Below the pieces are notes generated by a model. The model did no database searches. It was given only the letters and a program-made list of their open reading frames with translations, and was not told where the DNA came from. Shown one piece after another: positions 15,987 to 25,069 of a stretch of 64,000 nucleotides of DNA (the stretch's first letter is position 1; each line of letters starts with the position of its first letter). The position numbers and the translations under genes are program-made. This stretch comes from Actinoplanes sp040639655 (GTDB lineage: Bacteria > Actinomycetota > Actinomycetes > Mycobacteriales > Micromonosporaceae): positions 47,327 to 111,326 of the forward strand of contig NZ_JBFAAI010000029.1 of the NCBI RefSeq assembly GCF_040639655.1, written 5' to 3'.

Positions 15987-18545
15987 TCAGGACGCGGCCT
16001 TGTCCTTGGCTCGCGCCTTGAGCGCCCGCAGCACGCCGTCCCGGCCCTCGGCCACCAGCCGGCGCAGCGACGCCGGGTGCCCGTCCCGGGCCAGCCAGGC
16101 GTCGGTGAGCGCCACCGTCTCCTCGCTGATCTGGTACGCCGGGTAGGCCAGGGTCGCGAACTCCTGAGCCGGTTCGCTGTCCGAGCGCGCCCAGACGTCC
16201 GCCGCCACCTCGAAGAACTTCTCCGCGTACGGCGCGGTCAGGGCCACCTGACGGGTGCTCTGGAAGCCCTGCAGCAGCGACCGGTTGAGCCAGTTCGGCG
16301 GGGCCTGCGGACCGGTCAGCTCGGCCCACACGCGAGCCTTGTTCTCCGCTGTCGGCAGCAGCGCCCGGGCGATCGCCGCCTCCCGCTCACCACTGGCCGT
16401 CCGGTCGCAGGCCAGCTCGTCGTCGATCTCGGACTCGGCGGCCGCCCCCAGAGCGGACAGCGCCTGCAGAAGCGACCAGCGCAGCTCGGTGTCGACCACC
16501 AGACCGGCCGGCTTCTCCTGCCCGGACAGCCAGCCGCGCAGCACCGCGGCCTGCTCCGGCGTCCGCGCCGCGGTGATGAACGCCCGCGCCCAGGTCAGCT
16601 GCCAGCCGCTGCCCGGCTCGGCCACGGCCAGCTGCCGCTGCGCCAGATCGGCGAGCAGCCCCCAGCCGGTCGGCGCCCACGCCGGGTCGGCGAAGCTGGT
16701 CAACGCCATCCCGGCCTGCCGGAGCGTGGCCGTGGTGAGGTTGATGTCGCTCTCGGCGGGCAGACCCGCCACGACCAGGGCCACGTAGTCGCGGGCCGGC
16801 AGCTCGGCGTCGCGCAGCATGTCCCACGCCGCCGCCCAGGACAGCGCCCGCGGCAGCGCCGAGTCGAAACCGGCGATGTGCCGCACCAGGGTGGCCATCG
16901 ACCGCTCGTCCAGCCGCAGCTTCGCGTAGGTGAGGTCCTCGTCGTTGACCAGGAGCAGGTCCGGCGCCTTCACCCCGGTCAGGGCGTCGACGGCGGTGCG
17001 CTCACCGGCCACGTCGGCCTCGATCAGCTCGCGCCGGACCAGCCGGTCACCGTCGAGGTCGTACAGGCCGATGCCGACCCGGTGGGTACGCAGGGTCGGG
17101 TACCCCGAAGGGGCCTCCTGCTGCACGACGACGCTGGTGTAGTTGCCGTCGCCGTCCACCTCCACGATCGGGCGCAGCGTGTTCACCTGAGCCGTCTCGA
17201 GCCACTGCGCGGCGAACTTGCGCAGTTCCCGGCCGGACGCGGTCTCCAGTTCGGTCAGCAGGTCGTCGAAGGTGGCGTTGCTCCACGCGTACTTGCCGAA
17301 GTAGGCCCGCAGACCGGTCAGGAACGGGTCCAGGCCGACGTAGGCGACCAGCTGCTTGATCACGCTGGCGCCCTTGGCGTACGTGATGCCGTCGAAGTTG
17401 ACCTCGACCGCCTCCAGGTCCGGCATCTCGCAGTAGACCGGGTGGGTGGAGGAGAGCTGGTCCTGGCGGTAACCCCAGGCCTTGCGGATGGACAGGAACG
17501 TCGACCAGGCGTCGGAGAACCGGGTCGCCTCGGTGTTGCACCAGTGGCTCGCCCACTCGGCGAACGACTCGTTCAGCCACAGGTCGTTCCACCAGCGCAT
17601 GGTCACCAGGTCGCCGAACCACATGTGCGCGAGCTCGTGCAGGATGGTGTTGGCGCGCTGCTCGTACTCGTAGTCGGTGACCTGCGAGCGGAAGATGTAA
17701 TGCGACTCGGCGTGGGTGACGCAGCCGAAGTTCTCCATCGCGCCGGCGTTGAAGTCCGGCACCCACAGCTGGTCGTACTTGGGCAGCGGGTACCGGACGC
17801 CGAACTTCTCGTGGAAGAAGTCGAAGCCCTGCTTGGTGATCAGGAACAGGTCGTCGGCGTCCAGGTAGCGGGCCATCGAGGCGCGGCAGAAGACGCCCAG
17901 CTCGATGCCGTCGTGCGAGTCGCGGACCTCGTGGTACGGCCCGGCGCAGATCGCCGTGATGTAGGTGCTCATCAGCGGCGAGGTGGCGAAGTGCACCGTC
18001 TTGGCGCCGAACGCGGCCGCCTCCTCGGACTCCACCGGCATGTTCGAGACGACCTTCCAGTGCCCCGGCGCCGTCACGTGCCACGTGTAGACGCTCTTGA
18101 GGTCGGGCTGGTCGAAACACGCGTAGGCGCGCTGCGCGTCTGCCGTCTCGAACTGGCTGTAGAGGTAGACCTCCTTGTCGACCGGGTCGAGGCTGCGCTG
18201 CAGCCCCTGGCCGCTCGCCGAGTAACCGAAGTCGCCGTCGACGACCAGGGTGTTCTCGGCGGCGAGACCGGCAAGCGGGAGACCGTTCTCGGGTGACCAA
18301 CCGCTGAGGTCCAGCGCTTCGCCGTTCAGCGTCGCGGAGTGGATCTTCGCGGCGGCCGCCTCGATGAACGTCGCCGCGCCCGGCTCGGCGCACCGGAAGT
18401 TGATCACTGCGGTGGACCGGAACGTCTCGGAGCCGGGATTGCCGTGCCCGTCGGTCAGGTCGAGGGTGATGTCGTACCCCGTCACCTCGAGCAATCGACC
18501 ACGCTCCGCAGCCTCGACCTGGGTCAGGTTGTGAACACCGGCCAC
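15987..18545 (-). CDS. pepN: Aminopeptidase N (M1 metallopeptidase)
   Basis: Zinc aminopeptidase of 852 aa that trims N-terminal residues from peptides and works downstream of Clp and other proteases. It has the exopeptidase motif GAMENFG, the zinc site HELAHMWFGDLVT with the second Glu in WLNESFAEW, and the M1 C-terminal ERAP-like helical domain. No signal peptide is present, so it is cytosolic. GTG 18545 is preferred over GTG 18551 because AAGGAG sits 7 nt from the former. It is divergently transcribed from the Rv2466c-like gene, as in mycobacteria. Confidence 0.96.
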   Translation of the reverse strand: MAGVHNLTQVEAAERGRLLEVTGYDITLDLTDGHGNPGSETFRSTAVINFRCAEPGAATFIEAAAAKIHSATLNGEALDLSGWSPENGLPLAGLAAENTLVVDGDFGYSASGQGLQRSLDPVDKEVYLYSQFETADAQRAYACFDQPDLKSVYTWHVTAPGHWKVVSNMPVESEEAAAFGAKTVHFATSPLMSTYITAICAGPYHEVRDSHDGIELGVFCRASMARYLDADDLFLITKQGFDFFHEKFGVRYPLPKYDQLWVPDFNAGAMENFGCVTHAESHYIFRSQVTDYEYEQRANTILHELAHMWFGDLVTMRWWNDLWLNESFAEWASHWCNTEATRFSDAWSTFLSIRKAWGYRQDQLSSTHPVYCEMPDLEAVEVNFDGITYAKGASVIKQLVAYVGLDPFLTGLRAYFGKYAWSNATFDDLLTELETASGRELRKFAAQWLETAQVNTLRPIVEVDGDGNYTSVVVQQEAPSGYPTLRTHRVGIGLYDLDGDRLVRRELIEADVAGERTAVDALTGVKAPDLLLVNDEDLTYAKLRLDERSMATLVRHIAGFDSALPRALSWAAAWDMLRDAELPARDYVALVVAGLPAESDINLTTATLRQAGMALTSFADPAWAPTGWGLLADLAQRQLAVAEPGSGWQLTWARAFITAARTPEQAAVLRGWLSGQEKPAGLVVDTELRWSLLQALSALGAAAESEIDDELACDRTASGEREAAIARALLPTAENKARVWAELTGPQAPPNWLNRSLLQGFQSTRQVALTAPYAEKFFEVAADVWARSDSEPAQEFATLAYPAYQISEETVALTDAWLARDGHPASLRRLVAEGRDGVLRALKARAKDKAAS

Positions 18546-18652
18546 GTGCACTCTCCTTCGAGCTGATAGCTGATTGCTTTTCCCGAAGCCTATGCGGCGA
18601 CGGCGACGTAACTCACCCCGACTGTGCCCGTACGAAGGAGGAAGATCGAAGG

Positions 18653-19285
18653 ATGACTGAACGTGCCACCGTCGACATGTGGTTCGACCCGCTCTGCCCG
18701 TGGGCCTGGATGACCTCCCGCTGGTTGCTGGAAGTGGAGAAGGTCCGCCCGCTGGACGTCCGTTTCAACGTCATGAGCCTCTCGGTGCTCAACGAGGGCC
18801 GCGACGAACTGCCCGACATCTACAAGGAGATGATGGCCAAGGGCTGGGGTCCGGTCCGGGTCTGCATCGCCGCCGCCGAGGCCGCCGGTCCCGCGGTTCT
18901 GCGGGACCTCTACACCGCGCTGGGCACCCGTATCCATCTGCGGAAGTACGAGATCGACGACCCGAAGCTGTACACCGAGGCGCTCGCCGAGGCCGGTCTC
19001 GACGAGAGCCTGGCCGAGGCGGCGCACACCGACGCCCGCGACGAGGCGCTGCGGGAGAGCCACAACGCCGGCATGAAGCCGGTCGGCACCGACGTCGGCA
19101 CCCCGGTCATCCACGCGCCGGGCCCGAACCCGGGCGAGACCGTCGCCTTCTTCGGCCCGGTGGTCACTCCGGCACCGAAGGGTGAGGCGGCCGGCAAGCT
19201 GTGGGACGGCGTGGTCCTCGTCGCCGGCACCCCCGGCTTCTACGAGCTCAAGCGCAGTCGCGACCTGGGCCCGATCTTCGACTGA
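18653..19285 (+). CDS. Mycothiol-dependent nitroreductase Rv2466c family (DsbA-like)
   Basis: A 210-aa DsbA-like thioredoxin-fold oxidoreductase. The N-terminal DMWFDPLCPWAWMTSRW carries the active-site motif; M. tuberculosis Rv2466c has CPWC there, and this copy has CPWA, keeping only the first cysteine. A long helical insertion, the EVDDP-like loop and GTPVIHAPGP with the cis-proline follow. A monothiol mechanism with mycothiol is plausible. ATG 18653 follows GAAGG. Divergent from pepN with about 107 bp between starts. Confidence 0.9.
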   Translation: MTERATVDMWFDPLCPWAWMTSRWLLEVEKVRPLDVRFNVMSLSVLNEGRDELPDIYKEMMAKGWGPVRVCIAAAEAAGPAVLRDLYTALGTRIHLRKYEIDDPKLYTEALAEAGLDESLAEAAHTDARDEALRESHNAGMKPVGTDVGTPVIHAPGPNPGETVAFFGPVVTPAPKGEAAGKLWDGVVLVAGTPGFYELKRSRDLGPIFD

Positions 19286-19610
19286 GAAAAACCGTTGCCA
19301 TTCGGTGGCGGTCGCCGGGAAACGCGATCCCGGGGCGAAGATCCGTCGTTGGATGAGGTGATGTACACCTCATCCAACGCGGAGGCGGTAATGCCCCACA
19401 GTGAATCGGCCGGGTCGAGTATCAGCGTTCAGCGCGGAGTGTGGGCCGATTTGTCCCCTGATGTGGCCTCTATGCTCGCCCCTCCGGTGACCGTCACGGC
19501 AAGCGCGATCCAACGAGCGATGAACTCACCGGCTACGGCACAGTTGAGCAGGTCACCGGTGGCGATGCCGGTTGGTAAGCATCGGCGGCACTCCGGGTAA
19601 GTTGCCTGCC
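19286..19610. other. Intergenic stretch with palindrome and a doubtful small frame
   Basis: 325 bp between the Rv2466c-like gene and the DUF1015 gene. It contains the strong palindrome at 19347-19379 and a weak 69-codon frame at 19391-19600 that has a GGAGG and ATG but mixed third-position composition and no recognisable motif. I do not call that frame a gene. Confidence 0.5.
19347..19379. promoter_or_regulatory. 33-bp palindrome (14-bp arms)
   Basis: Perfect 14-bp arms CGTTGGATGAGGTG / CACCTCATCCAACG around ATGTA. It lies 61 bp after the Rv2466c-like gene and just upstream of a GGAGG. It has no T-tract. It could be a terminator for the upstream gene or a dimeric repressor operator. Confidence 0.7.
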
Positions 19611-20807
19611 ATGACGGTCGTGCACCCGATCAAACTGGCCTGGATCACCAACGGAGGTACCGGGGCCCAGAATTACGACGAGTTCGCCGACGACGCCGAA
19701 ATCACCGACATCATCAAGGCCAACCCGCACAGCGCGCTGGCCGTCGAGATGCCGCACCTCGCGCCCGAGTCCCTCGGGAAGTCCTTCCTCGAGTCGCTGC
19801 CGGACGCCGTAGTCCGCCTGCAGCGGGATCAGGCCGAGGAGAAGTACCGGCAAGCCGAGCACGTCGTGGTGCTCTACCGCATCACCGCAACGGGCGAGGC
19901 GCCCGCCTACGGCCTGTGGAGCACGGTCGAGACCGGCCAGATCTCCACCAGCGCCGACGAGCCCGGCCTGGTCATCCGCAACGAGGACGTCTTCATCAGC
20001 AAGGTCCGCGAGCGGGTCGCGCTGGCCGAGGCGGTCGGCGCGCTGCTCTCCCCGGTCCTGCTCCTGCAGACCGGCCGCGGCGAGGAGCTGCACGCCGCGC
20101 TGGCCGAGGCGATCGACGCGGCCGGTGAGCCGGCCGCCACCGACGTGGACGCCGCCGGTCGTACCCACGCGATCTGGCCCGTCGGTCCCGGTGAGCTCCA
20201 GGAGCGGCTGCTGGCCCTGGCCGGCGGCGGCGAGCTGGTGGTCGCCGACGGCAACCATCGCAGCCTGGCCGCACAGACCGGCGGCCTCGAGCGGTTCCTG
20301 GCCGTCGTCACCACCCCGGCGTCGGTCTTCATCCAGCCCTACAACCGCCTGGTCAGCGAGCTGCCGGCGTCGATCGACGAACTTCTGGAACGACTCCGCA
20401 AGGCCGGTGCCACGGTCACCGAGCTGCCGCGCGCCGCGCAACTCCCGGCCAAGGGCACCATCGAGGTGTACGCCTCCGGCCGGACCTTCGCGATCACGCT
20501 GCCGTCCGACCCCGCCGGCACCTCGGTGGAGAACCTGGACCACGCCCTGGTCGAGCGGGTCCTGCTGCGTGACTCGCTCGGTCTCGACCCGGGCGACAAG
20601 CGGATCTCGTACATCGGTGGCGACTACCCGGTCGAGTGGCTGCGCGGCGAGGTCGACGCGGGCCGTGCCGAGCTGGCGATCCTCATCGCCCCGGTGACCG
20701 TCGACGACTTCGTCGAGGTGAACCTGGAACGGCTCAAGCTGCCCCGCAAGAGCACCTGGTTCACTCCGAAGGCCCGAGGCGGCCTGGTCGTGGCCGACAT
20801 CCGCTGA
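19611..20807 (+). CDS. DUF1015 (SerK-like) family protein
   Basis: A 398-aa cytosolic protein of the DUF1015 family, which includes free-serine kinases of the SerK type. Recognisable pieces are VVLYRI, EDVFISKVRERVALAEAVGA, the conserved ADGNHRSLAAQ segment (ADGHHRY in relatives), LIAPVTVDDFVEVN and the terminal KSTWFTPKARGGLVV. Actual kinase activity is not established for this branch, and the ADGHHRY histidine context is altered. ATG 19611 is chosen because upstream in-frame residues look non-coding. Its stop overlaps the esterase start (TGATG). Confidence 0.82.
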   Translation: MTVVHPIKLAWITNGGTGAQNYDEFADDAEITDIIKANPHSALAVEMPHLAPESLGKSFLESLPDAVVRLQRDQAEEKYRQAEHVVVLYRITATGEAPAYGLWSTVETGQISTSADEPGLVIRNEDVFISKVRERVALAEAVGALLSPVLLLQTGRGEELHAALAEAIDAAGEPAATDVDAAGRTHAIWPVGPGELQERLLALAGGGELVVADGNHRSLAAQTGGLERFLAVVTTPASVFIQPYNRLVSELPASIDELLERLRKAGATVTELPRAAQLPAKGTIEVYASGRTFAITLPSDPAGTSVENLDHALVERVLLRDSLGLDPGDKRISYIGGDYPVEWLRGEVDAGRAELAILIAPVTVDDFVEVNLERLKLPRKSTWFTPKARGGLVVADIR

Positions 20808-21724
20808 TGTTGCACCCGCAGGTGACAGCCGCCGCCCAGTTGCGGCGGCGGCTCTCGCCGGAGGAACTGGCGGCCGACCCCTATCAGAGGCTGCTCGCGG
20901 TCCGGGCCGCGATGGAGGACGCGAACGAGGCCGAGACCGGTCCCGCTCTGCCGCTGCCGGTGGTCGCCGACTTCGACGCCGACGGTGTGCCGTGCCGCCT
21001 CTACGCCACCCGGGCCAACGCGCCGGTGCTGGTCTACCTGCACGGCGGCGGCTGGTGTTACGGCAGCATCGAGACGGTGGACCGGTTCTGCCGCCGCGTC
21101 GCGGACCGGTCCGGCTGTGCCGTGGTCTCGGCCGGCTACCGGCTGGCTCCCGAGCACGTCTTCCCGGCCGCCCTGGAGGACGCCGAGACGGTCCTGCGTC
21201 ACCTGCGCAAGTCCGGTGAAGACCTGGGCCTGGACGTGTCCCGGCTGGCGATCGGCGGAGACAGCGCGGGCGGCCAGCTCGCCACCGTCACCGCCCGCCG
21301 GCAGCGCGACGCGGCCACCCCGCTCGACTTCCAGGTGCTGATCTACCCCGCCCTCGACCCGCTCACCTCCGCCGAGTCGTACGACGAGGTGGGGGAGTAC
21401 GGCCTCGACCGCGCCTCGATGAGGCTGGCCTGGGAGACGTTCGTCCCCGATCCGATGTTGCGGCTCACCCCGGACGTGGCGCCCCTCGCGGCCGCCGACC
21501 TGTCCGGCATGCCGCCCACCCTGGTGATCACCGCGGAGTACGACGCGCTGCGCGACGAGGGCGCCGACTACGCCGACGCACTGGTCGCCGCAGGTGTGCC
21601 TGTCGTGCACACGCGATACATGGGCGTGAACCACGGTTTCGCCCGCAAACTGGCCACGATCGACGCCGCACGGGCCGCGGCTGATCAGGTGGCGTCCGCC
21701 CTGCGTTCGGCCCTCACCTTCTGA
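20807..21724 (+). CDS. Alpha/beta hydrolase, HSL-type esterase
   Basis: A 305-aa carboxylesterase of the hormone-sensitive-lipase group. It has the oxyanion-hole HGGGW (about 80-84), the nucleophile elbow GDSAGG, the catalytic aspartate in EYDALRDEG and histidine in NHGF. No signal peptide is visible. The ATG at 20807 overlaps the stop of the DUF1015 gene, so the two are coupled, and rpiB begins 13 nt after it. Substrate is unknown, probably a short-chain ester. Confidence 0.92.
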   Translation: MLHPQVTAAAQLRRRLSPEELAADPYQRLLAVRAAMEDANEAETGPALPLPVVADFDADGVPCRLYATRANAPVLVYLHGGGWCYGSIETVDRFCRRVADRSGCAVVSAGYRLAPEHVFPAALEDAETVLRHLRKSGEDLGLDVSRLAIGGDSAGGQLATVTARRQRDAATPLDFQVLIYPALDPLTSAESYDEVGEYGLDRASMRLAWETFVPDPMLRLTPDVAPLAAADLSGMPPTLVITAEYDALRDEGADYADALVAAGVPVVHTRYMGVNHGFARKLATIDAARAAADQVASALRSALTF

Positions 21725-21737
21725 AAGACTTCGTCTC

Positions 21738-22223
21738 ATGCGTCTCTACCTGGGTTCCGACCACGCCGGCTTCGAGCTGAAGAACCACCTCGTGAACCAC
21801 CTGGCCAAGCAGGGGCACGACGTGGTGGACGTCGGACCGCACGTCTACGACGCCGAGGACGACTATCCGGCGTTCTGTTTCCACACCGGTGTCAAGGTGG
21901 TCGCCGATCCGGGCTCGCTGGGCATCGTGATCGGCGGCTCCGGCAACGGCGAGCAGATCGCCGCGAACAAGGTCCCCGGCGTCCGCTCGGCCCTCGTCTG
22001 GAAGACCGAGATCGCCGAACTGGCCCGCCAGCACAACGACAGCAACGTGATCGCCATCGGCGCCCGGCAGCACACCCTGGACGAGGCCACCGCTTTCGTC
22101 GAGGCGTTCATCGCGACGTCGTTCTCCGGCGACGCCCGGCATGCCCGGCGGATCACCCAGCTCGCCGACTACGAGGTCGCCCGTGAGCTGCCCGAGCTGC
22201 CCGAGCCGAGCGCCGGCGCCTGA
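21738..22223 (+). CDS. rpiB: Ribose-5-phosphate isomerase B
   Basis: Interconverts ribulose 5-phosphate and ribose 5-phosphate in the pentose phosphate pathway. The 161-aa length is normal. It has the N-terminal LGSDHAGFELKNHL, the anion-hole loop GGSGNGEQIAANK and the IGARQHTLDEA helix. ATG 21738 starts just after the esterase gene. In M. tuberculosis this gene (Rv2465c) sits close to tig-clpP; here about 34 kb lie in between. Confidence 0.96.
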   Translation: MRLYLGSDHAGFELKNHLVNHLAKQGHDVVDVGPHVYDAEDDYPAFCFHTGVKVVADPGSLGIVIGGSGNGEQIAANKVPGVRSALVWKTEIAELARQHNDSNVIAIGARQHTLDEATAFVEAFIATSFSGDARHARRITQLADYEVARELPELPEPSAGA

Positions 22224-22300
22224 CCCCCGAAGCCACCACCGCCCACCCCACCGGCTCCGCCGGCCGGCCAGGCACCCTGATCCCCTGACGAGCCGTCGCC

Positions 22301-22347
22301 CGGCCCGCACCGCTGTCTCAGGCTCGGGGAGCCAGCGGTGCGGGCCG
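22301..22347. terminator. Terminator after rpiB
   Basis: Perfect 15-bp stem CGGCCCGCACCGCTG / CAGCGGTGCGGGCCG with a 17-nt apical region that itself can form a GGCTC/GAGCC hairpin. It lies between convergent rpiB and the proline-rich gene and probably serves both. Confidence 0.88.
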
Positions 22348-22359
22348 GCCGGATCGCTT

Positions 22360-23061
22360 TCAGCGGCGCGGGAGTTCCTCGCGGGGCAGCCAGTTACGCC
22401 GCACGATCGTCAGATCGCGGTCGGCCTCGGCCAGGTCGTCGTCGGACGGCCGGGACGCGTCCCGCGCCCGCAGCGCCGCGCCCACGCTTACCTGCGATGA
22501 ACCTGAGCCGACCAGGCCACGCAACCCGCGTTCGGACTCCCGGTCGTCGGACCCCGGCGCACCGGGTCGTTTCGGCATGCCACCGCGAGGGGGCCGCCCG
22601 GGCGAGCGTTCAGCTGCCGGCGCCCCATCCGGGTCGGAGGTCACCACAGCCTGCACTCCGGAGACGGCCGGTGGTCCGGGAGCGTGCAGCGGCCCGGAAG
22701 CGGGTGGCGCGGGGACCGGCGGCCCAGGAGCGGGCGGCGCGGGGACCGGTGGCCCGGGAACGGGTGGCGTGGAAGGGGGTCCCGCTGGGATCGGTGGCCC
22801 AGAACCGGGTGGGGTGGGGATCGGTGGCCCGGGAACGGGGGGCCTGGGAACCGGTGGGGTAGGGACCGGAACCGGTGGAGGCCCGGGAACAGGCGGCGAG
22901 GATGGCGGCGGGCCGGGCACGGGAGTGACACCCGGCGCTGCTGCGGAAACCGGGGCTGCGGAAGCTGGGGCAGTCGAAGCCGGGATGTCGGCGGCTGGGG
23001 CGTCGGAGGGCGGCGACGACGGGGGACGTACGCGGCGGCGTCGGCGTTCGGGCTGGCCCAT
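22360..23061 (-). CDS. Proline-rich hypothetical protein
   Basis: A 233-aa protein: a short basic head (MGQPERRRRR), a long low-complexity region rich in PVPGPP and PAPP units (about 20-135), and a non-repetitive tail. The tail (GLRGLVGSGSSQVSVGAALR...LTIVRRNWLPREELP) looks like the conserved part and contains charged helices. The DNA behind the proline region (about 22680-22925) is a 15-bp-type minisatellite in which both strands are open, so the antisense glycine-rich frame is an artefact. No signal peptide. Function unknown. Confidence 0.65.
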   Translation of the reverse strand: MGQPERRRRRVRPPSSPPSDAPAADIPASTAPASAAPVSAAAPGVTPVPGPPPSSPPVPGPPPVPVPTPPVPRPPVPGPPIPTPPGSGPPIPAGPPSTPPVPGPPVPAPPAPGPPVPAPPASGPLHAPGPPAVSGVQAVVTSDPDGAPAAERSPGRPPRGGMPKRPGAPGSDDRESERGLRGLVGSGSSQVSVGAALRARDASRPSDDDLAEADRDLTIVRRNWLPREELPRR

Positions 23062-23091
23062 GCTGCCGACGGTACCGCCGCGGTGGTCAAC

Positions 23092-24315
23092 TCAGTACAC
23101 CTCGTTCGGACTCGGCAGCCGGTGCCAGCGGAACCCGATCGTCGGATCGTTGGCGGTGAGCTGCCGGACCCGGCCCGCGGCGGCGAGCGCGGCCAGCGAA
23201 GTGCCACCCAGGTAGGCGGCGCCCAGGTCGGTCACCGAGCAGGTCAGGTCGGCCGGGTCGGTGGTTGCCGTGCAGGTCGCGCCGCCGGGGCCGCCGGTGA
23301 GCCGCCAGCGCCCGGTGTTCTGCTCGAGGTTCGGGTCGGTGACCTCGATGACCACGTCGACGTCGGTGGCGTAGCGGCGGGCGGCCAGAGCGGCGGGTAC
23401 GTCGATCAGGCGGACCCACAGGGCGTCGCCGAGCGCGGCACCGAGCCGGCGCGGCTCGTCGACCAGGTGGAGCAGTGGTTCCTCCACGGAACCCAGACGT
23501 ACGGTCACGCTGCGGGACAGGTCGATGCCGAGCAGGAACCGCCAGAGCGCCTGGTAGGTCTCCGGGTCGGCGGCGACCACTTCACGGACCTGTACCTCGG
23601 CGTTCGGCCCGTGGTTGTTCCACCCGTCCTTGACTCGCCAGAGGGCGTAACCGGTGGGGCCGCCGGGCGTCTCGTGCACGACCGCGTAACGCTTGGTGCC
23701 GCCGCCCCGGTGCGATTCGGGGTCTCCCAGCACGAATTTCCACCACGGGTCGTTCCGGCTGGACCAGCCGATCCGCTCGGCACGTAGTTGTTCGTACACC
23801 TTGGTCATCTCGGGCAGCAGCTCCGTCGGTTCGGCCATCCGCAGCTTCCCGGACGGTTGCTCGGGCGGAGCGGGGAGACGAACCTCACGGTTCATGATGT
23901 TGAAGAAGAGGCGGGACGCGGCCGCGCCGTACCCATAACGGGGGTAGATCGAGGTTTCGCTGGCCCAGAGGACGGCCACCGATTCACGCCCGGCCGCCGC
24001 GATCTCCCGCAGCTGGCGGTGCATCATCCGGTTCAGCAGGCCGCGCCGGCGATGGGTGGGCAGCACCCCGACGCCGGAGACGTGCGCTGCCGGAATCACC
24101 GCACCGGGCACGCTCAGTTCTCGTGTGAAGGCTTGGATATGGCCCACCACCAGCCCGGCGTCCTCGGTGACCAGTGATCGGTCCACCTCGTAGACGCCCG
24201 CCTCCATCTCCTTGAGCAGCCCGGAGATGTCCTCGTGGAAGACGGTGCCGAGCAGACGGCAGATCGCCGGGAAGTCCTCGGCGTTGCTGGGGCGGAGTAC
24301 TATCTCTTCCTTCAT
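23092..24315 (-). CDS. Eis-like GNAT N-acetyltransferase
   Basis: A 407-aa member of the Eis (enhanced intracellular survival) acetyltransferase family: an N-terminal GNAT domain, a second degenerate GNAT domain, and a C-terminal SCP2-like region. The acetyl-CoA loop is VLPTHRRRGLLNRMM, followed by LWASETSIYPRYGYG. The end (NEVY) supplies the C-terminal carboxylate used as general base in Eis. Such enzymes acetylate aminoglycosides or lysines; the substrate here is unknown. Its ATG is 30 bp upstream of a divergent promoter region shared with the next gene. Confidence 0.9.
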   Translation of the reverse strand: MKEEIVLRPSNAEDFPAICRLLGTVFHEDISGLLKEMEAGVYEVDRSLVTEDAGLVVGHIQAFTRELSVPGAVIPAAHVSGVGVLPTHRRRGLLNRMMHRQLREIAAAGRESVAVLWASETSIYPRYGYGAAASRLFFNIMNREVRLPAPPEQPSGKLRMAEPTELLPEMTKVYEQLRAERIGWSSRNDPWWKFVLGDPESHRGGGTKRYAVVHETPGGPTGYALWRVKDGWNNHGPNAEVQVREVVAADPETYQALWRFLLGIDLSRSVTVRLGSVEEPLLHLVDEPRRLGAALGDALWVRLIDVPAALAARRYATDVDVVIEVTDPNLEQNTGRWRLTGGPGGATCTATTDPADLTCSVTDLGAAYLGGTSLAALAAAGRVRQLTANDPTIGFRWHRLPSPNEVY

Positions 24316-24457
24316 AGCCTGTGTGTAACGGACTGATGTGCCGCGCGGCGAATGATTTGTTGGCTCGCTACGCTCGACTTGTCGGCGGTCGTTGACAGCA
24401 CGAGCCGGGTCACCGACCGCAAGAGCCGGTCACCGATCGCAGGACGAGAGGGGAACG

Positions 24458-25069
24458 ATGCCGGAGCAACCGCAGTGGTCCGAGCGGACGCTCGACATGC
24501 CACCGCAGGACCCGTGGGCCGATCAGCCGACCCGGCAGACGAGCCCGGAGAGCGCCGCCCCCAAGCCGGTGCCGACCTCGCCGGCTCCTGCCCCGGCACC
24601 TGACCTGTCGCCGTTCAGCCAGGGGCGTGCCCGGGTCACCCAGCGCACCGAGCAGTTCCAGGCGGAGCACGAGCCGACCGGCACCGGCTGGCCCGGCGAT
24701 CACCATCAGCAGCAGCAGCGCAGCCTCGGCTGGCACATGCGGCGGCTGCGGCGCGGCGGTGAGTGGAGCAGTGCAGCGGGCCTGTTCGCCTTCGTCTGCT
24801 GGGGCATCTGGGCGCTGTCGTCCGGCGCCGATCTGACCAGTCCGCTGATCCTGTTCGTGGTGGAGCTGATCGTCGCGGCGGGCGTGTTCGCGCTGTCGCG
24901 CCTGGTCGGCCGTCTCGTGATCGAGCAGCGGATGGGCCGGCCACGGCACACCGCCCGGGGTGCGCACATGGTGGCCGGCCTGTTCCTCGTCGGTGTCGGC
25001 CTCGCCCACCTGCGCCAGACCGGCTGGGTCATGGACGCGGTGAACTGGGTCGTCGGGTTGTTCGCCTAG
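24458..25069 (+). CDS. 2TM/3TM membrane hypothetical protein
   Basis: A 203-aa protein with a proline-rich, histidine/glutamine-containing cytosolic N-terminus (1-100), then hydrophobic helices at about 108-122, 126-147 and 168-200. The basic RHMRRLRRGG just before the first helix suggests cytosolic orientation. ATG 24458 follows GAGAGGGGAAC. Family not recognised; the architecture (disordered head plus a short membrane module) is common in actinobacteria. Its stop overlaps the convergent SDR gene end by 4 bp. Confidence 0.72.
   Translation: MPEQPQWSERTLDMPPQDPWADQPTRQTSPESAAPKPVPTSPAPAPAPDLSPFSQGRARVTQRTEQFQAEHEPTGTGWPGDHHQQQQRSLGWHMRRLRRGGEWSSAAGLFAFVCWGIWALSSGADLTSPLILFVVELIVAAGVFALSRLVGRLVIEQRMGRPRHTARGAHMVAGLFLVGVGLAHLRQTGWVMDAVNWVVGLFA

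Noticed and set aside
15879..18296. Large plus-strand frame opposite pepN
   Set aside because: pepN is certain from GAMEN and HExxH motifs; the antisense frame shows no domain.
19391..19600. Possible 69-codon gene with GGAGG and ATG
   Set aside because: Third-position composition is mixed, no motif is seen and it overlaps the upstream part of the DUF1015 gene.
22224..22400. Left attachment site as a copy of the tRNA-Gly 3' end
   Set aside because: I looked for AGCGGGCGACGAGAATCGAA by eye here and across the window and did not find a second copy; the left border stays undefined.
22577..23215. Glycine-rich PE-PGRS-like protein on the plus strand
   Set aside because: It is the antisense of the proline-rich gene repeats; the minus frame has the conserved non-repetitive tail.
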